Shown piece after piece: positions 16,832 to 26,029 of a stretch of DNA of 64,000 nt. The number at the start of each line of letters is the position of its first letter. Position 1 is the first letter of the stretch. A program made the position numbers and the translations under genes. The DNA is from Anaerocolumna sp. AGMB13025 (lineage in GTDB: Bacteria > Bacillota > Clostridia > Lachnospirales > Lachnospiraceae): positions 4,634,501 to 4,698,500 of the forward strand of contig NZ_CP121445.1 of NCBI RefSeq assembly GCF_029689925.1. Reading direction: 5' to 3'. The notes under the pieces are model-generated. The model did no database searches. It saw only the letters and a program-made list of their open reading frames with translations, and was not told the DNA's origin.

Positions 16832-18202
16832 TCATCTGACCTCCTTTATACAGCTTGTAAAGTGAAGGGCCTCCCGTGGTATTAAGGTCGGCCACAATCC
16901 TATTACTTCCTGGACTTTGGCCCGGCCTCCAAAAAAGCTGGCTCCCGGAGGTCCATTTAACTGCATTGGCGCGATTTCAGGTATGATCTTATAAGCCTCC
17001 TCCTTACTAAGAGTACGGACCGCTATACGTAAAACCACTTCATTCATACTGTTAACCAGTTCCGGACTCATATCCGCAGTTCCTAACAGCAGTGAGTTAA
17101 GCCCCACATAGCTGATATGGATTTCTTCCGCCTTTAGACCTTTTCTTTTTAATTTTTTCATAAGGATATCTGCAGTATACCGGGCCTTTTCATAGGCATC
17201 CGGCCAAGCGAAGCTTAAGTAGGTTGCTACCTTATATCCGGCATGATATCCAATATTCAGCTTTAACTGTTTCGGACGGGGTTTGCCTTTAATATTATCC
17301 ACCCTGACTCTATTTTCTCCTGCCTGAGTGATAATAGCCTGGCTGATATCCACATTAACATCAGGAGTAAGATAGTTAGCCGGGTCATGTACTTCATATA
17401 AAAACTGTTCTTTTGCCGATTGTTCACATATGATACCACCGCAGTCAGGTGCTTTTGTGATATAAAAATCATCGTTTGAGATCTCAACAATTGGAAAGCC
17501 CAATTCATCCATTCTGGGGACATTTCTCCAGTCATATTGATAGTTTCCTCCGGCTCCCTGTCCGCCGCACTCTAGTAAATGTCCTGCCATAATACCTCTT
17601 GCTGCATTGTTCCAGTCGTCTGCTTTCCAACCCAGTTCATGGAGAATTGGTGCCAGAAATAGTGCAGAATCTGCGGCACGTCCTGTTATGACTGTATTCG
17701 CTCCCTGCTTTAAGCACTCAACAATTGGTTCATGACCAAAATATACATTGGCATTTACTATTTTGTCCTTTATGTCTCTAAAGTCACCGGTATCATCTAA
17801 ATTCGCAAATTCATAACCCTCTTCATACATCTTAGGAATCCGGTCTGTGATATCATCTCCCTCAACATAACCAATCTTATAATTCTCTCCGACTCCCTGC
17901 TCCTTTAATACCTGCCCCACTGCCTCCACCGCACCGCGGATATTCATGCCTCCGGCATTTGTGATTATTTTAATATCTTTTTCATAAGCCGTTTTACCAG
18001 TTTCCTTTATTAATTCCACAAAATCTCTGGCATATCCAGCACCCGGGTTTTTGAGTTTCTGCCTGCTCATAATTGACAGCGTCAGTTCAGCTAAGTAATC
18101 ACATGCCATATAATTAATATTACTATGCTTAACCATATGTATTGCCGCATCATTACTGTCTCCCCAGAAGCCCTGTCCTCCACCTATAACTACTTTGTCC
18201 AT
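16832..18202 (-). CDS. AtuA-like acyclic terpene utilisation family protein (DUF1446)
   Basis: A protein of 456 residues beginning VVIGGGQGFWGDSNDAA and containing GRAADSALFLAPILHELGW and GGQGAGGNYQYDW, both characteristic of the AtuA/DUF1446 family. AtuA was named from the citronellol/acyclic terpene cluster of Pseudomonas, but its chemistry is unsettled and this protein need not act on terpenes. An ATG at 18202 with AAAGGAG 6 nt upstream is preferred to the one at 18238. It is the first gene of an operon with DUF4387 and thiolase, controlled by the TACAACGTTGTA site at 18284. Confidence 0.88.
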   Translation of the reverse strand: MDKVVIGGGQGFWGDSNDAAIHMVKHSNINYMACDYLAELTLSIMSRQKLKNPGAGYARDFVELIKETGKTAYEKDIKIITNAGGMNIRGAVEAVGQVLKEQGVGENYKIGYVEGDDITDRIPKMYEEGYEFANLDDTGDFRDIKDKIVNANVYFGHEPIVECLKQGANTVITGRAADSALFLAPILHELGWKADDWNNAARGIMAGHLLECGGQGAGGNYQYDWRNVPRMDELGFPIVEISNDDFYITKAPDCGGIICEQSAKEQFLYEVHDPANYLTPDVNVDISQAIITQAGENRVRVDNIKGKPRPKQLKLNIGYHAGYKVATYLSFAWPDAYEKARYTADILMKKLKRKGLKAEEIHISYVGLNSLLLGTADMSPELVNSMNEVVLRIAVRTLSKEEAYKIIPEIAPMQLNGPPGASFFGGRAKVQEVIGLWPTLIPREALHFTSCIKEVR

Positions 18203-18283
18203 ATAATGCTCCTTTCTCAAACGATGTACTTTTAACATAAAACTGATTTTAAAGATTTTATCCTTTCATCAGTCTATTTTAAG

Positions 18284-18295
18284 TACAACGTTGTA
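18284..18295 (-). promoter_or_regulatory. LacI-type operator of the AtuA-DUF4387-thiolase operon
   Basis: TACAACGTTGTA is a perfect 12-bp palindrome with a central CpG, 8 bp downstream of the -10 box. It is the reference copy for the regulon. Confidence 0.85.
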
Positions 18296-18303
18296 TTACA
18301 AGT

Positions 18304-18332
18304 ATTGTAGCCAAAATCCTTAGATTTGTCAA
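18304..18332 (-). promoter_or_regulatory. Sigma-A promoter of the AtuA-DUF4387-thiolase operon
   Basis: TTGACA (18327-18332) and TACAAT (18304-18309) on the minus strand are separated by 17 bp. Confidence 0.8.
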
Positions 18333-18373
18333 TCAGATTTACTGATTCTCTGAAACGATATACTGATATAGCT

Positions 18374-20068
18374 TCATTCTAAAATTGGCAAGAAGATACA
18401 AGAGGGATAATTCTTACCGGTATAAAATGTTTGATTCGCTTTCTTGGTTTTTTCTTGCAAAGACCAGATTCCAGGATAATTACTATGAAGGGCATACTCA
18501 GGAAAATTAGAGGAGGTTATATCGATTCTTAAACGGGAACCCTCTTTTAATTTCCAGGTAATATCTAATATTTCTATGGTTATTTCTTCTATTGTATTCG
18601 GTTCATAGGTTAGTCTCTCTACAGACTTGTTCCTAAATCCCATAGTGGTAATACCGCCGCGTATGTTAAACGCTCTGCCATCTGAAAAGACCTCCATGAT
18701 TTTTACAGTAAAGGCTGTATCACTGGCATCACTGGATACAAAAAGCCTGCACTCCATTTTACCTGCAAGCAGCAACCCTTCTTTGAAGGGTTCACTGACA
18801 AAACTAAGGACATCTTTTCTATATCCGCATTCCGGCTGCTGCACACTTCCAGCCATTTCTATGTTATACAGTAATGCATCTCCTCCAAGGGTCATTACAG
18901 GCTCCTCAGGGTCATAGATATATTTTAATTTCCCATCCTCTCCCACTCTGTTTGACAGTTGATATTGCAGCGGAGCCCTTTGTTCTGCCACAAAGTAAAA
19001 CTTTTTATTGCTGTTTGTCTGAAGGGGAAAGTCCTCCCATTCCTGCCAACGGTCTTCCCCGATAATATATGTAAGGACCTTCTTTTTGGGTGTTACTTTT
19101 TCTACCAGTATCTGATGAAACCAATCCATTGCTGTTACTATGTCATTATTCTCAAGGTTCTTACACTCATGACCAGAAAGGCACGGCAGGAACATATGAT
19201 TCCAGGCTCCGATTCTTAATGTACTCTTATTCTTGGAGGCTTTAGACAGCTTGTCATAGGTAGTAAGTGCGCTGGCCAAGTGGTGGTCATGCCAGCTCTC
19301 ACCAATATATACGGGCATGGAGATCTTCTCAGGTATCGTTTTTAGCAGTTTCCAAAATCCGGATTTCCAGTATTCACTGCCTGATTCTGCAGCAGTTACC
19401 CAGTCCCTGTACCAATCTAATTTCCCGCCCCAAAGTTTTTCATCCACCTCAATGTGAGGACGGTAATTACAGGATTCCAAATAGTCCGCGGTAACGGGGT
19501 GTCCTGCATTCCCCATTGCCCAGGAAGTTAAAACATCATGCCGGAACAAACCATCCTTATATGCGGATACAAAACGGTCTGTTCCATATTGGGTAAGATA
19601 CATGGTTTTAACCTTATCCGGCACGATATCTATGATTGACCAGCCAGTCAGCGCCAGATACGAGGAACCCCAATATCCCACCGTATCGACCCAGTCCAGT
19701 CCGCAAAGCCAGTTCAAAGTGTCATAACCATCACTTCGTTCATTCACATTCGGCTCCCAAACCCCTTCCGAGCCTCCTGTGCCACGGCAGAATTGATAAA
19801 CGAAAGCAAACCCTCGTTTCGCAAACTCTTCTCCATGAATTTTTAAGAATATCTCATTATGAGGGTAGCAGCATCTCGAAATTATAACCGGCAGGGATTT
19901 CGTACCGATACCTGGCCGATAAATACAGGTACGGAGTTTCACCCCGTCAGACATAGAGAGCATTAATTCCTGGGGTGCTTCCACCTCAAAAACTGCCGGT
20001 TCGGAAACTTCTTCATATTGTTTCCGAACTCTGTCTGCAATTTCATCTAAATCATATTGATCACTCAT
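18374..20068 (-). CDS. CocE/NonD-type serine hydrolase (X-Pro dipeptidyl-peptidase S15 family)
   Basis: A 564-residue protein with an S15-type alpha/beta-hydrolase domain and a C-terminal jelly-roll domain (about 375-560). The nucleophile is S136 in YWGSSYLALTGW, the family's GxSYxG elbow. DGVKLRTCIYRPG at the start and CRGTGGSEGVW are standard CocE landmarks. Such enzymes cleave bulky esters such as cocaine or act as acyl-proline peptidases. There is no signal peptide. A GGAGG site precedes the start. It has its own promoter with a TACAACGTTGTA-type operator, so it is a second esterase of the regulon. Confidence 0.9.
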   Translation of the reverse strand: MSDQYDLDEIADRVRKQYEEVSEPAVFEVEAPQELMLSMSDGVKLRTCIYRPGIGTKSLPVIISRCCYPHNEIFLKIHGEEFAKRGFAFVYQFCRGTGGSEGVWEPNVNERSDGYDTLNWLCGLDWVDTVGYWGSSYLALTGWSIIDIVPDKVKTMYLTQYGTDRFVSAYKDGLFRHDVLTSWAMGNAGHPVTADYLESCNYRPHIEVDEKLWGGKLDWYRDWVTAAESGSEYWKSGFWKLLKTIPEKISMPVYIGESWHDHHLASALTTYDKLSKASKNKSTLRIGAWNHMFLPCLSGHECKNLENNDIVTAMDWFHQILVEKVTPKKKVLTYIIGEDRWQEWEDFPLQTNSNKKFYFVAEQRAPLQYQLSNRVGEDGKLKYIYDPEEPVMTLGGDALLYNIEMAGSVQQPECGYRKDVLSFVSEPFKEGLLLAGKMECRLFVSSDASDTAFTVKIMEVFSDGRAFNIRGGITTMGFRNKSVERLTYEPNTIEEITIEILDITWKLKEGSRLRIDITSSNFPEYALHSNYPGIWSLQEKTKKANQTFYTGKNYPSCIFLPILE

Positions 20069-20189
20069 GTTTTACCTCCTCCGATGATTTAATCAAAAAC
20101 TAAATCTGTACTTAGTTGAGATATTTTTTGATTTCTTGCATTATTTTTCCTGTATTATTTTATATTTTCTTGTTATCAACTTGCATAAG

Positions 20190-20201
20190 TACAACGTTAT
20201 A
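20190..20201 (-). promoter_or_regulatory. LacI-type operator of the CocE-type gene
   Basis: TACAACGTTATA lies 5 bp downstream of the -10 box; it is the reverse complement of the CoA-transferase operator at 7812-7823. Confidence 0.8.
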
Positions 20202-20206
20202 CTTAG

Positions 20207-20235
20207 AGTGTATCTTCTCCTTATGTTTTTGTCAA
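20207..20235 (-). promoter_or_regulatory. Sigma-A promoter of the CocE-type gene
   Basis: TTGACA (20230-20235) and TACACT (20207-20212) on the minus strand are 17 bp apart. Confidence 0.75.
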
Positions 20236-20507
20236 ATATATTTTTAATTTTACTTTCCAAATAGATTTTAAATTTACTTTCCAGACATTTATGCAATTAA
20301 AAATGTGTTTCGAGTTCACGATCACAGATATAAAATGAATATGAATAGTCTTAATATGTTTTAAAGTAATATTTTACAATATTATATTGTACAGAATAAT
20401 GGTAATCAGATAATGCTTTACTGGATAATGTACAGGATAATTCTATAGATGAATTTTATAAGATGATATCTAAAGAGATAATGTCCTAAAAGATAAATAT
20501 TCTAAAA

Positions 20508-20584
20508 AGATTTATGTTCTAAGATAATTTATGTTCTAAGATGATTTATGTTCTAAGATGATTTATGTTCTAAGATGATTTATA
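20508..20584. repeat. 17-bp tandem repeat
   Basis: About four units of AAGATGATTTATGTTCT, the inner ones nearly identical, are embedded in a longer AT-rich stretch of related sequence (20450-20620). There are no spacers, so it is not a CRISPR array. The rest of the 760-bp gap holds only the CocE promoter and the hairpin at 20730. Confidence 0.75.
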
Positions 20585-20729
20585 AAATGATAAATGTTCA
20601 AAAAGATTAATGTTTTAAAAGTTATTATATCATCTAAAGGATGATGTTTATCAAACAATTAAAGATTTATCCACTGATGACTGCGAAAAATTAGAGTTAT
20701 TCTAATTCGAAGTTTTATCACCTGGAAGG

Positions 20730-20770
20730 ATAAGGATTACATGGCTTCACGTAATCAATGTAATCCTTAT
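20730..20770 (-). terminator. Hairpin downstream of the GH3 gene
   Basis: Perfect 13-bp arms (ATAAGGATTACAT and its complement) flank a 15-nt loop, 63 bp beyond the GH3 stop. No T-run follows, so it may stabilise the 3' end instead of terminating. Confidence 0.5.
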
Positions 20771-20832
20771 ACTATGCCAGGGTTGATAGTTATCAATTTC
20801 AGGCAGCCCCTAAAATTCTATTTTTAACCAAA

Positions 20833-23616
20833 TCAAAATGGCATTTTTATTTCTTCTATAAACGTAATCTTAATTGAGTCAATCTCCAGTCCATTAGCAC
20901 CGAAGTATAATTTCATATAATGATTTAAACCAAATACAAATCCAAGTGGTCTTTTCTCTGTAACCCACTCACCTTCTGTACCCTGGAATGTAATAACCGT
21001 TGATAAAGCATTATCATAATAGACAGATACCGGAAGCTGGGCCAGGGAACCAAGGTCTGATTTTGCAAAGATAGAAATGTCATATCTGCCCATCTTATGA
21101 AAGATAAGACCAAATACCTGGGTTTTTCCTTTTTTCACGTCTAAATAACTTCCGTCAATGGTAATATCATCACCATCCTGTTCAAAGAACACCATATCTG
21201 CTGCTATAAATTCGTTATCATCCGTGGATCTCATCTCCTCTAATTCTTCCTGAGGAATGCGGTTTAGCTTATGAAGCATAATCGGAGATCTCATAATAAA
21301 CTTTAATATATTGGCAGCATTTCGATGAAGCTGACTTCTTGTAATAACTCCTTCTACTAATTTTGTCATCACATTATCATTTTCCGGATTTGAAACAGAA
21401 TCAGCCACACACATATAAAGATCATTCTGTGCTGCAACCATAGGCGCCTTATTCTCTTTCGCAGGTGCTTCACCTTCTGTATTGGCTTTTGCCCACCAGT
21501 CTGTCATGACAATTCCAGCATAGCCCCATTGTTTTCTAAGGATTGTGGTACATAAATCATAGTTGCCGGAAGACCAAATACCATTCACAGCGCCGTAAGA
21601 GGTCATTACCGAATACGCTCCCCCTTCTTTCACCGTAATTTCAAATCCTTTTAAATAAATCTCCCTTAAGGCTCTTTCTGATACTACCGAGTCTGAGGTA
21701 TGACGTCCGCTCTCCTGGTTATTGGCTGCAAAGTGCTTTATTGTTCCGGTAACACCTGCATATCCCATACCCGCAGCCTGTACCGCACCCATCTTGCCTG
21801 TTACCAGAGGGTCTTCTGAGATATATTCAAAGTTACGTCCATTCAGGGGATTTCTGTGTATATTAAGACCAGGTCCCAGTAAGGTATCTATTTTATTCCT
21901 GCGCAGTTCAAGTCCCAGCATTACAAAGAGTTCTTGTACCAGGGGCAGATTAAAAGTACAGCCAAGCAAGGTTCCATTGGGTAAAGAAAAAGCATGGGTA
22001 CCGCAATCCATACGGATTCCGGAAGGTCCGTCCGCACAGCAGGCCACCGGTATACCAAAGGCTTTTAAATTCTCTGAAACTCCGCCAAAAGCTCCCGCTG
22101 TACCAGGAGTTGCCTTGGGGCTGCTCATTCCCTCTCCCCGGAACAGATGAATAAGATCTTCATCCCTTAGCTGAGCGATAAATTCATTCAGGGTTACCTT
22201 GCCATCTACAACATCACCAAGCTTATACCCCTTATCTCCGGTATAGATATATTCCTCTAAGTTTTCCTCTTGCATCCGTGAATAAGGACTTAGGCTTCGT
22301 AAAGGAACGGGTTCTGAACCCGCTGCTAAGGTTCCTGTTTCTGTTAAGACCGGTTTCAGCCGTTCAAAGCTTTCCGTTGGTGCACAGGCTTCTTCCAGCT
22401 TTTCCACAACAACGGTTGTAACCTCTTCATAACTGCCGGTTGCTTTCGCACTTCTTACATCTGCTCCTGTGTAAAAGTAATAAGTACCAGCTTCTAATAC
22501 AAAGGATGCTTTATTTCCGGTGACTCCGCTATCATCATAGGAAGCGAATTGCGTTTTAGGAATTTCTATAGTAACAATCTGTTCCTGACCGGCTTCTATA
22601 ACCTCGGTTTTTACAAAACCAGCTAAAACTCTTAATGGTTTTCCAAGTTTGCCCTGAGGTGCTTCTGCGTATACCTGAACAACCTCTTTACCGGCTATTG
22701 CACCAGTATTTCTTACCACTGCTTCGATTACTAACTTATCCTTCTCGACTTTTTGAATCGAGGACTGATGTTCAAAGGTAGTATAAGACAAACCAAACCC
22801 AAAAGGATACAGTACACTATCCTTTGCAAATGTCTCAAAGTACCGATATCCGACATAAATATCCTCTTTATAATAATTGCGGACTAAATCACCGAAGTTC
22901 TCTGTAGAAGGGTAATCCTTAATGTCTTTTGCAATGGTATCCGTAAGTTTTCCACAAGGATTTACTTTACCGGTTATGACATCAAGAATACCATGACCAC
23001 CTTCTTGTCCTCCCTGCCAGGCATACAAAACCGCTGTGGGCTTGTACTCCTCTACCCAGCTCATATCCACAATATTTCCTACATTTAATATAACCGCAGC
23101 CCGGTCAAAGGCTTTTGTTACTTTTTTAATCATTTCCTTCTCAAGGTCAGTTAAGAGATAGCTGCCAGGTTCATTTTTCATATCCTGATCTTCACCTGCC
23201 GTACGGCCTATGATGATTAATGCTAGGTCTGATTCTTTGGAAGCTCGTTCCACCACACTGTCCTCAAGCGGCATTTCCTTCTGTGACCAGGGAACCTTTC
23301 CCCATCCGGTGCCTTCGTCATACGGATTCTTTTCCATCCAGTCTTGATAAACCGATAATAACTCCTGATTTAGAGTAATATCTGCATGTTCTTTAAAGGC
23401 CTCCAGTATTCCAACTGTGTATCTGGTATTGACTAACCCTCCGGAACCCAAACCGCTTTTATAGTAATGAAAAGCAATTCGTCCAAATACTGCTACTTTG
23501 TCGTTCTTTCTTACCGGCAGCGTCTGCTTATCGTTTTTTATAAGGACACAGCCTTCTGCTGCTACCTCTCTGGCAAGACGCTTATAATGTTCCATGTCAA
23601 TTGAATATTTTCCCAT
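20833..23616 (-). CDS. GH3 glycoside hydrolase with permuted domain order
   Basis: A 927-residue protein in which the usual GH3 order is reversed. Residues 1-280 are the GH3 C-terminal alpha/beta sandwich (EGCVLIKNDKQTLPV), 295-395 a fibronectin-III-like domain, and 480-750 the catalytic TIM barrel, with K627-H628 in the sugar-binding KHFAANNQE loop and nucleophile D706 in VMTDWW. A further beta-rich domain fills 790-927. This swapped order is known from beta-glucosidases of Ruminococcus albus and Butyrivibrio. No signal peptide is seen, so it acts on imported oligosaccharides. An AGGAG site precedes the start, 21 bp after the AraC gene, so co-transcription is likely. Confidence 0.92.
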   Translation of the reverse strand: MGKYSIDMEHYKRLAREVAAEGCVLIKNDKQTLPVRKNDKVAVFGRIAFHYYKSGLGSGGLVNTRYTVGILEAFKEHADITLNQELLSVYQDWMEKNPYDEGTGWGKVPWSQKEMPLEDSVVERASKESDLALIIIGRTAGEDQDMKNEPGSYLLTDLEKEMIKKVTKAFDRAAVILNVGNIVDMSWVEEYKPTAVLYAWQGGQEGGHGILDVITGKVNPCGKLTDTIAKDIKDYPSTENFGDLVRNYYKEDIYVGYRYFETFAKDSVLYPFGFGLSYTTFEHQSSIQKVEKDKLVIEAVVRNTGAIAGKEVVQVYAEAPQGKLGKPLRVLAGFVKTEVIEAGQEQIVTIEIPKTQFASYDDSGVTGNKASFVLEAGTYYFYTGADVRSAKATGSYEEVTTVVVEKLEEACAPTESFERLKPVLTETGTLAAGSEPVPLRSLSPYSRMQEENLEEYIYTGDKGYKLGDVVDGKVTLNEFIAQLRDEDLIHLFRGEGMSSPKATPGTAGAFGGVSENLKAFGIPVACCADGPSGIRMDCGTHAFSLPNGTLLGCTFNLPLVQELFVMLGLELRRNKIDTLLGPGLNIHRNPLNGRNFEYISEDPLVTGKMGAVQAAGMGYAGVTGTIKHFAANNQESGRHTSDSVVSERALREIYLKGFEITVKEGGAYSVMTSYGAVNGIWSSGNYDLCTTILRKQWGYAGIVMTDWWAKANTEGEAPAKENKAPMVAAQNDLYMCVADSVSNPENDNVMTKLVEGVITRSQLHRNAANILKFIMRSPIMLHKLNRIPQEELEEMRSTDDNEFIAADMVFFEQDGDDITIDGSYLDVKKGKTQVFGLIFHKMGRYDISIFAKSDLGSLAQLPVSVYYDNALSTVITFQGTEGEWVTEKRPLGFVFGLNHYMKLYFGANGLEIDSIKITFIEEIKMPF

Positions 23617-23637
23617 ATGTTCTCCTAACTAGTTGTG

Positions 23638-25971
23638 TTATTTGATGCTTTTATATTGTCCCGGTGTAATTCCTTCATATCTTTTATAGGCCCTTATTAA
23701 GGATTTGGCATCAATATATCCCACTTCCTGGGCACAATCGGTAACACTCCTTCCTTGTTCTAGCAGTTCCTTGCATTTTTTTATCCTTAGCTGATGAATA
23801 TAATCCAGCATATTGATTCCCCTGTATTTTTTAAAGGTACGACCTATGTGGTTTATACTGATATTGAATTGATTTGATATTGCTGAGATATTGATTTCAG
23901 GATTTGCAAAATTCTCTTTTGCATACGCTTCCACCTTTACTAACCATTCCGGTTCTTCAGAGACTTTACTGGTTTCTTCATATCTTACCGATATTTCATC
24001 CAAAATCATATGGAGATTCCGTTTAATTTCCTTAAGAGAACCCATGGATAGTATCCGGTCATAAGACATCAATCCGTTAGAGGAAAGGGTGGCTTCACTG
24101 TTCATGCCAAGCTCACTTAAGTTACCTAGTATAATAAAAATTAAGGTAGCTGCCTGGAATTGATTATAAGACAACTTATGGATATCTTTTGAAAAACACT
24201 TCTCTATTGTTTCATCCAGAGTAAAAGATGCTTTTTCATAATCCTTCATCATCAGGCAGTTTGACATTTTTTTTGCCTGAAAGAATAATTTGCTGTCGTT
24301 ACCTGAATCGCTGTAAACGGCTTTCTCTGTATCAAATAAAACTACATCACCTATGCTGTTCCCCCAAAAAGTCTTATGGGTGATCGTCATTAAGGCTTCT
24401 TCATAAGCAAGGTCTAACTCCTCATATTCTTTATGACTCCCGCTGATGGAAGCATATCCATCAATTTTAAATGCTGTCCGTAAGAATTCAATACAAGTCC
24501 TGACTTTTTCCTGCAATACAGCCTCGTCCCGGTTAACTGCTGCATTAACGATACAAGCTGTCATATCACCCATCTCTATTATAACACCTTTGCCGGAGGA
24601 ATGAAAAGCCGCTTCGTTATAAAATATGAGTTCATTGATTACGTTTTCAATTGCAAAGATCATGAGCGGAAAATCAATGGAGTGATTTCCGTCCTCCTCT
24701 TCTTTTACGAATATGGAACTATTCCTGTTGTTAAATGAAAATAAAATGATACGATATTCCGGCAGGGGGTATTTTACCTTTATACGGTCTAAATATTCCT
24801 CCATCCACCCATTGTCAGGCTTCCAGTTATGCATTAAATTGGTAAATACATATTTTTCAACCACCAAATCGATATTGTTCATTCTATGATACAAGTTATC
24901 ATGACCAGTAATAAGTGATTGCAGGGAATTTTCAAGGTTTTGATATATCTGCGTAAAGGAAGAGACCTCTTCTTCACTTTTTTGTATTTTGAGTAAGGTT
25001 AATAATTTCTCAACTGGCAGGCTATTTTTCTTGGAAAAATAGGAAGCAAGATATTTTCCTGCCAAAATGAACAAGACTATTTCAAAGATAATAATGTACT
25101 TGAGAAAATTTATATTCTTAAAAAATACTGATTTTGGTGCATAAATTACGTATTGAATGTTATAAATGTCAGAGGTAGCTGAGGATACGATATATTCTTT
25201 CCCTTTTATCTTTTTGGTATATAAAACATGGTCTGTTTCGAGATAAGAATCTTTTCCGGTATCTATGGCAACAGTATTGTTGGTATTTCCGATTAAAATC
25301 CCTTTTGAGTTAATCAGGTAACTTCCACTGTTCTTTGAAACAAACATGGAATTAGCTGATTCGTTTAAATAACTCCAGGGCAGAATCTCAAAGGCAGTGG
25401 CTATGACTTCTTTATACCTTTTGTCAAAAATATTATGATAAATCACTAAATACCGCTCGCTGTCTTTGGGAATAATAAAATATCCCGACACCCCTCTGCT
25501 GCCTGATAGAAATTGTTCCACAGATATACCGTATTTTAGCAGATAAAGATTATTTAGCGGTTTTGCATACCGGTCATTATTGGTGACAAAACTTTTATTC
25601 TTATAAAAGTATGCACCGATACTCTCTATTCCTTTGTCATCCTTAAGGGATGCCTTTAATTCTGAAATTAAATCGACTACACGGTATAACTCCGGTACTT
25701 CCCATTTTTCTGAAAGGGCTAATTGTTTTACTATACTATTCGAGGCAACTGCACTTACATTTGCTTCAACCCGGTTCCATACTTTATCAAACGTTAGTTT
25801 TTCTTCGTTTAACAGGGCAGAATAGTTCATATTGATATCCTGTCTGATGGTCCAATAGGAATAGGCATATCCAAAAACTGAGATAAAAAGTGCAACAGCA
25901 ATGATGATGATATAAGATTTCATAAGGAAACCATATGCTTTACCCAATTGTACTTTCTTTTTCATAATCAT
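23638..25971 (-). CDS. Membrane-anchored AraC-family sensor-regulator (cluster 2)
   Basis: A 777-residue protein: a TM helix at about 17-37, an extracytoplasmic sensing domain to about 280, a second TM helix (about 284-305), a cytoplasmic linker, and a C-terminal AraC double HTH (about 675-777) ending YKRYEGITPGQYK. The HTH has the usual YIDAKSLIRAYKRYEGITP motif. Such proteins sense an extracellular sugar, often with the binding protein, and switch on the adjacent ABC/glycosidase genes. AGGAGG lies 12 nt before the start. It is between the carboxylesterase and GH3 genes on the same strand. Confidence 0.9.
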   Translation of the reverse strand: MIMKKKVQLGKAYGFLMKSYIIIIAVALFISVFGYAYSYWTIRQDINMNYSALLNEEKLTFDKVWNRVEANVSAVASNSIVKQLALSEKWEVPELYRVVDLISELKASLKDDKGIESIGAYFYKNKSFVTNNDRYAKPLNNLYLLKYGISVEQFLSGSRGVSGYFIIPKDSERYLVIYHNIFDKRYKEVIATAFEILPWSYLNESANSMFVSKNSGSYLINSKGILIGNTNNTVAIDTGKDSYLETDHVLYTKKIKGKEYIVSSATSDIYNIQYVIYAPKSVFFKNINFLKYIIIFEIVLFILAGKYLASYFSKKNSLPVEKLLTLLKIQKSEEEVSSFTQIYQNLENSLQSLITGHDNLYHRMNNIDLVVEKYVFTNLMHNWKPDNGWMEEYLDRIKVKYPLPEYRIILFSFNNRNSSIFVKEEEDGNHSIDFPLMIFAIENVINELIFYNEAAFHSSGKGVIIEMGDMTACIVNAAVNRDEAVLQEKVRTCIEFLRTAFKIDGYASISGSHKEYEELDLAYEEALMTITHKTFWGNSIGDVVLFDTEKAVYSDSGNDSKLFFQAKKMSNCLMMKDYEKASFTLDETIEKCFSKDIHKLSYNQFQAATLIFIILGNLSELGMNSEATLSSNGLMSYDRILSMGSLKEIKRNLHMILDEISVRYEETSKVSEEPEWLVKVEAYAKENFANPEINISAISNQFNISINHIGRTFKKYRGINMLDYIHQLRIKKCKELLEQGRSVTDCAQEVGYIDAKSLIRAYKRYEGITPGQYKSIK

Positions 25972-26029
25972 AACACTGTTTATCCTCCTAATAACTATCT
26001 GCTATTATAAACCAATCCGCGCAGCATAG

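Noticed and set aside
20508..20584. Tandem 17-bp repeats considered as a CRISPR array
   Set aside because: The units are contiguous with no spacers, AT-rich and imperfect.
21722..22150. Long plus-strand frame antisense to the GH3 gene
   Set aside because: It has no ribosome-binding site or recognisable domain and is a by-product of the GH3 coding strand.
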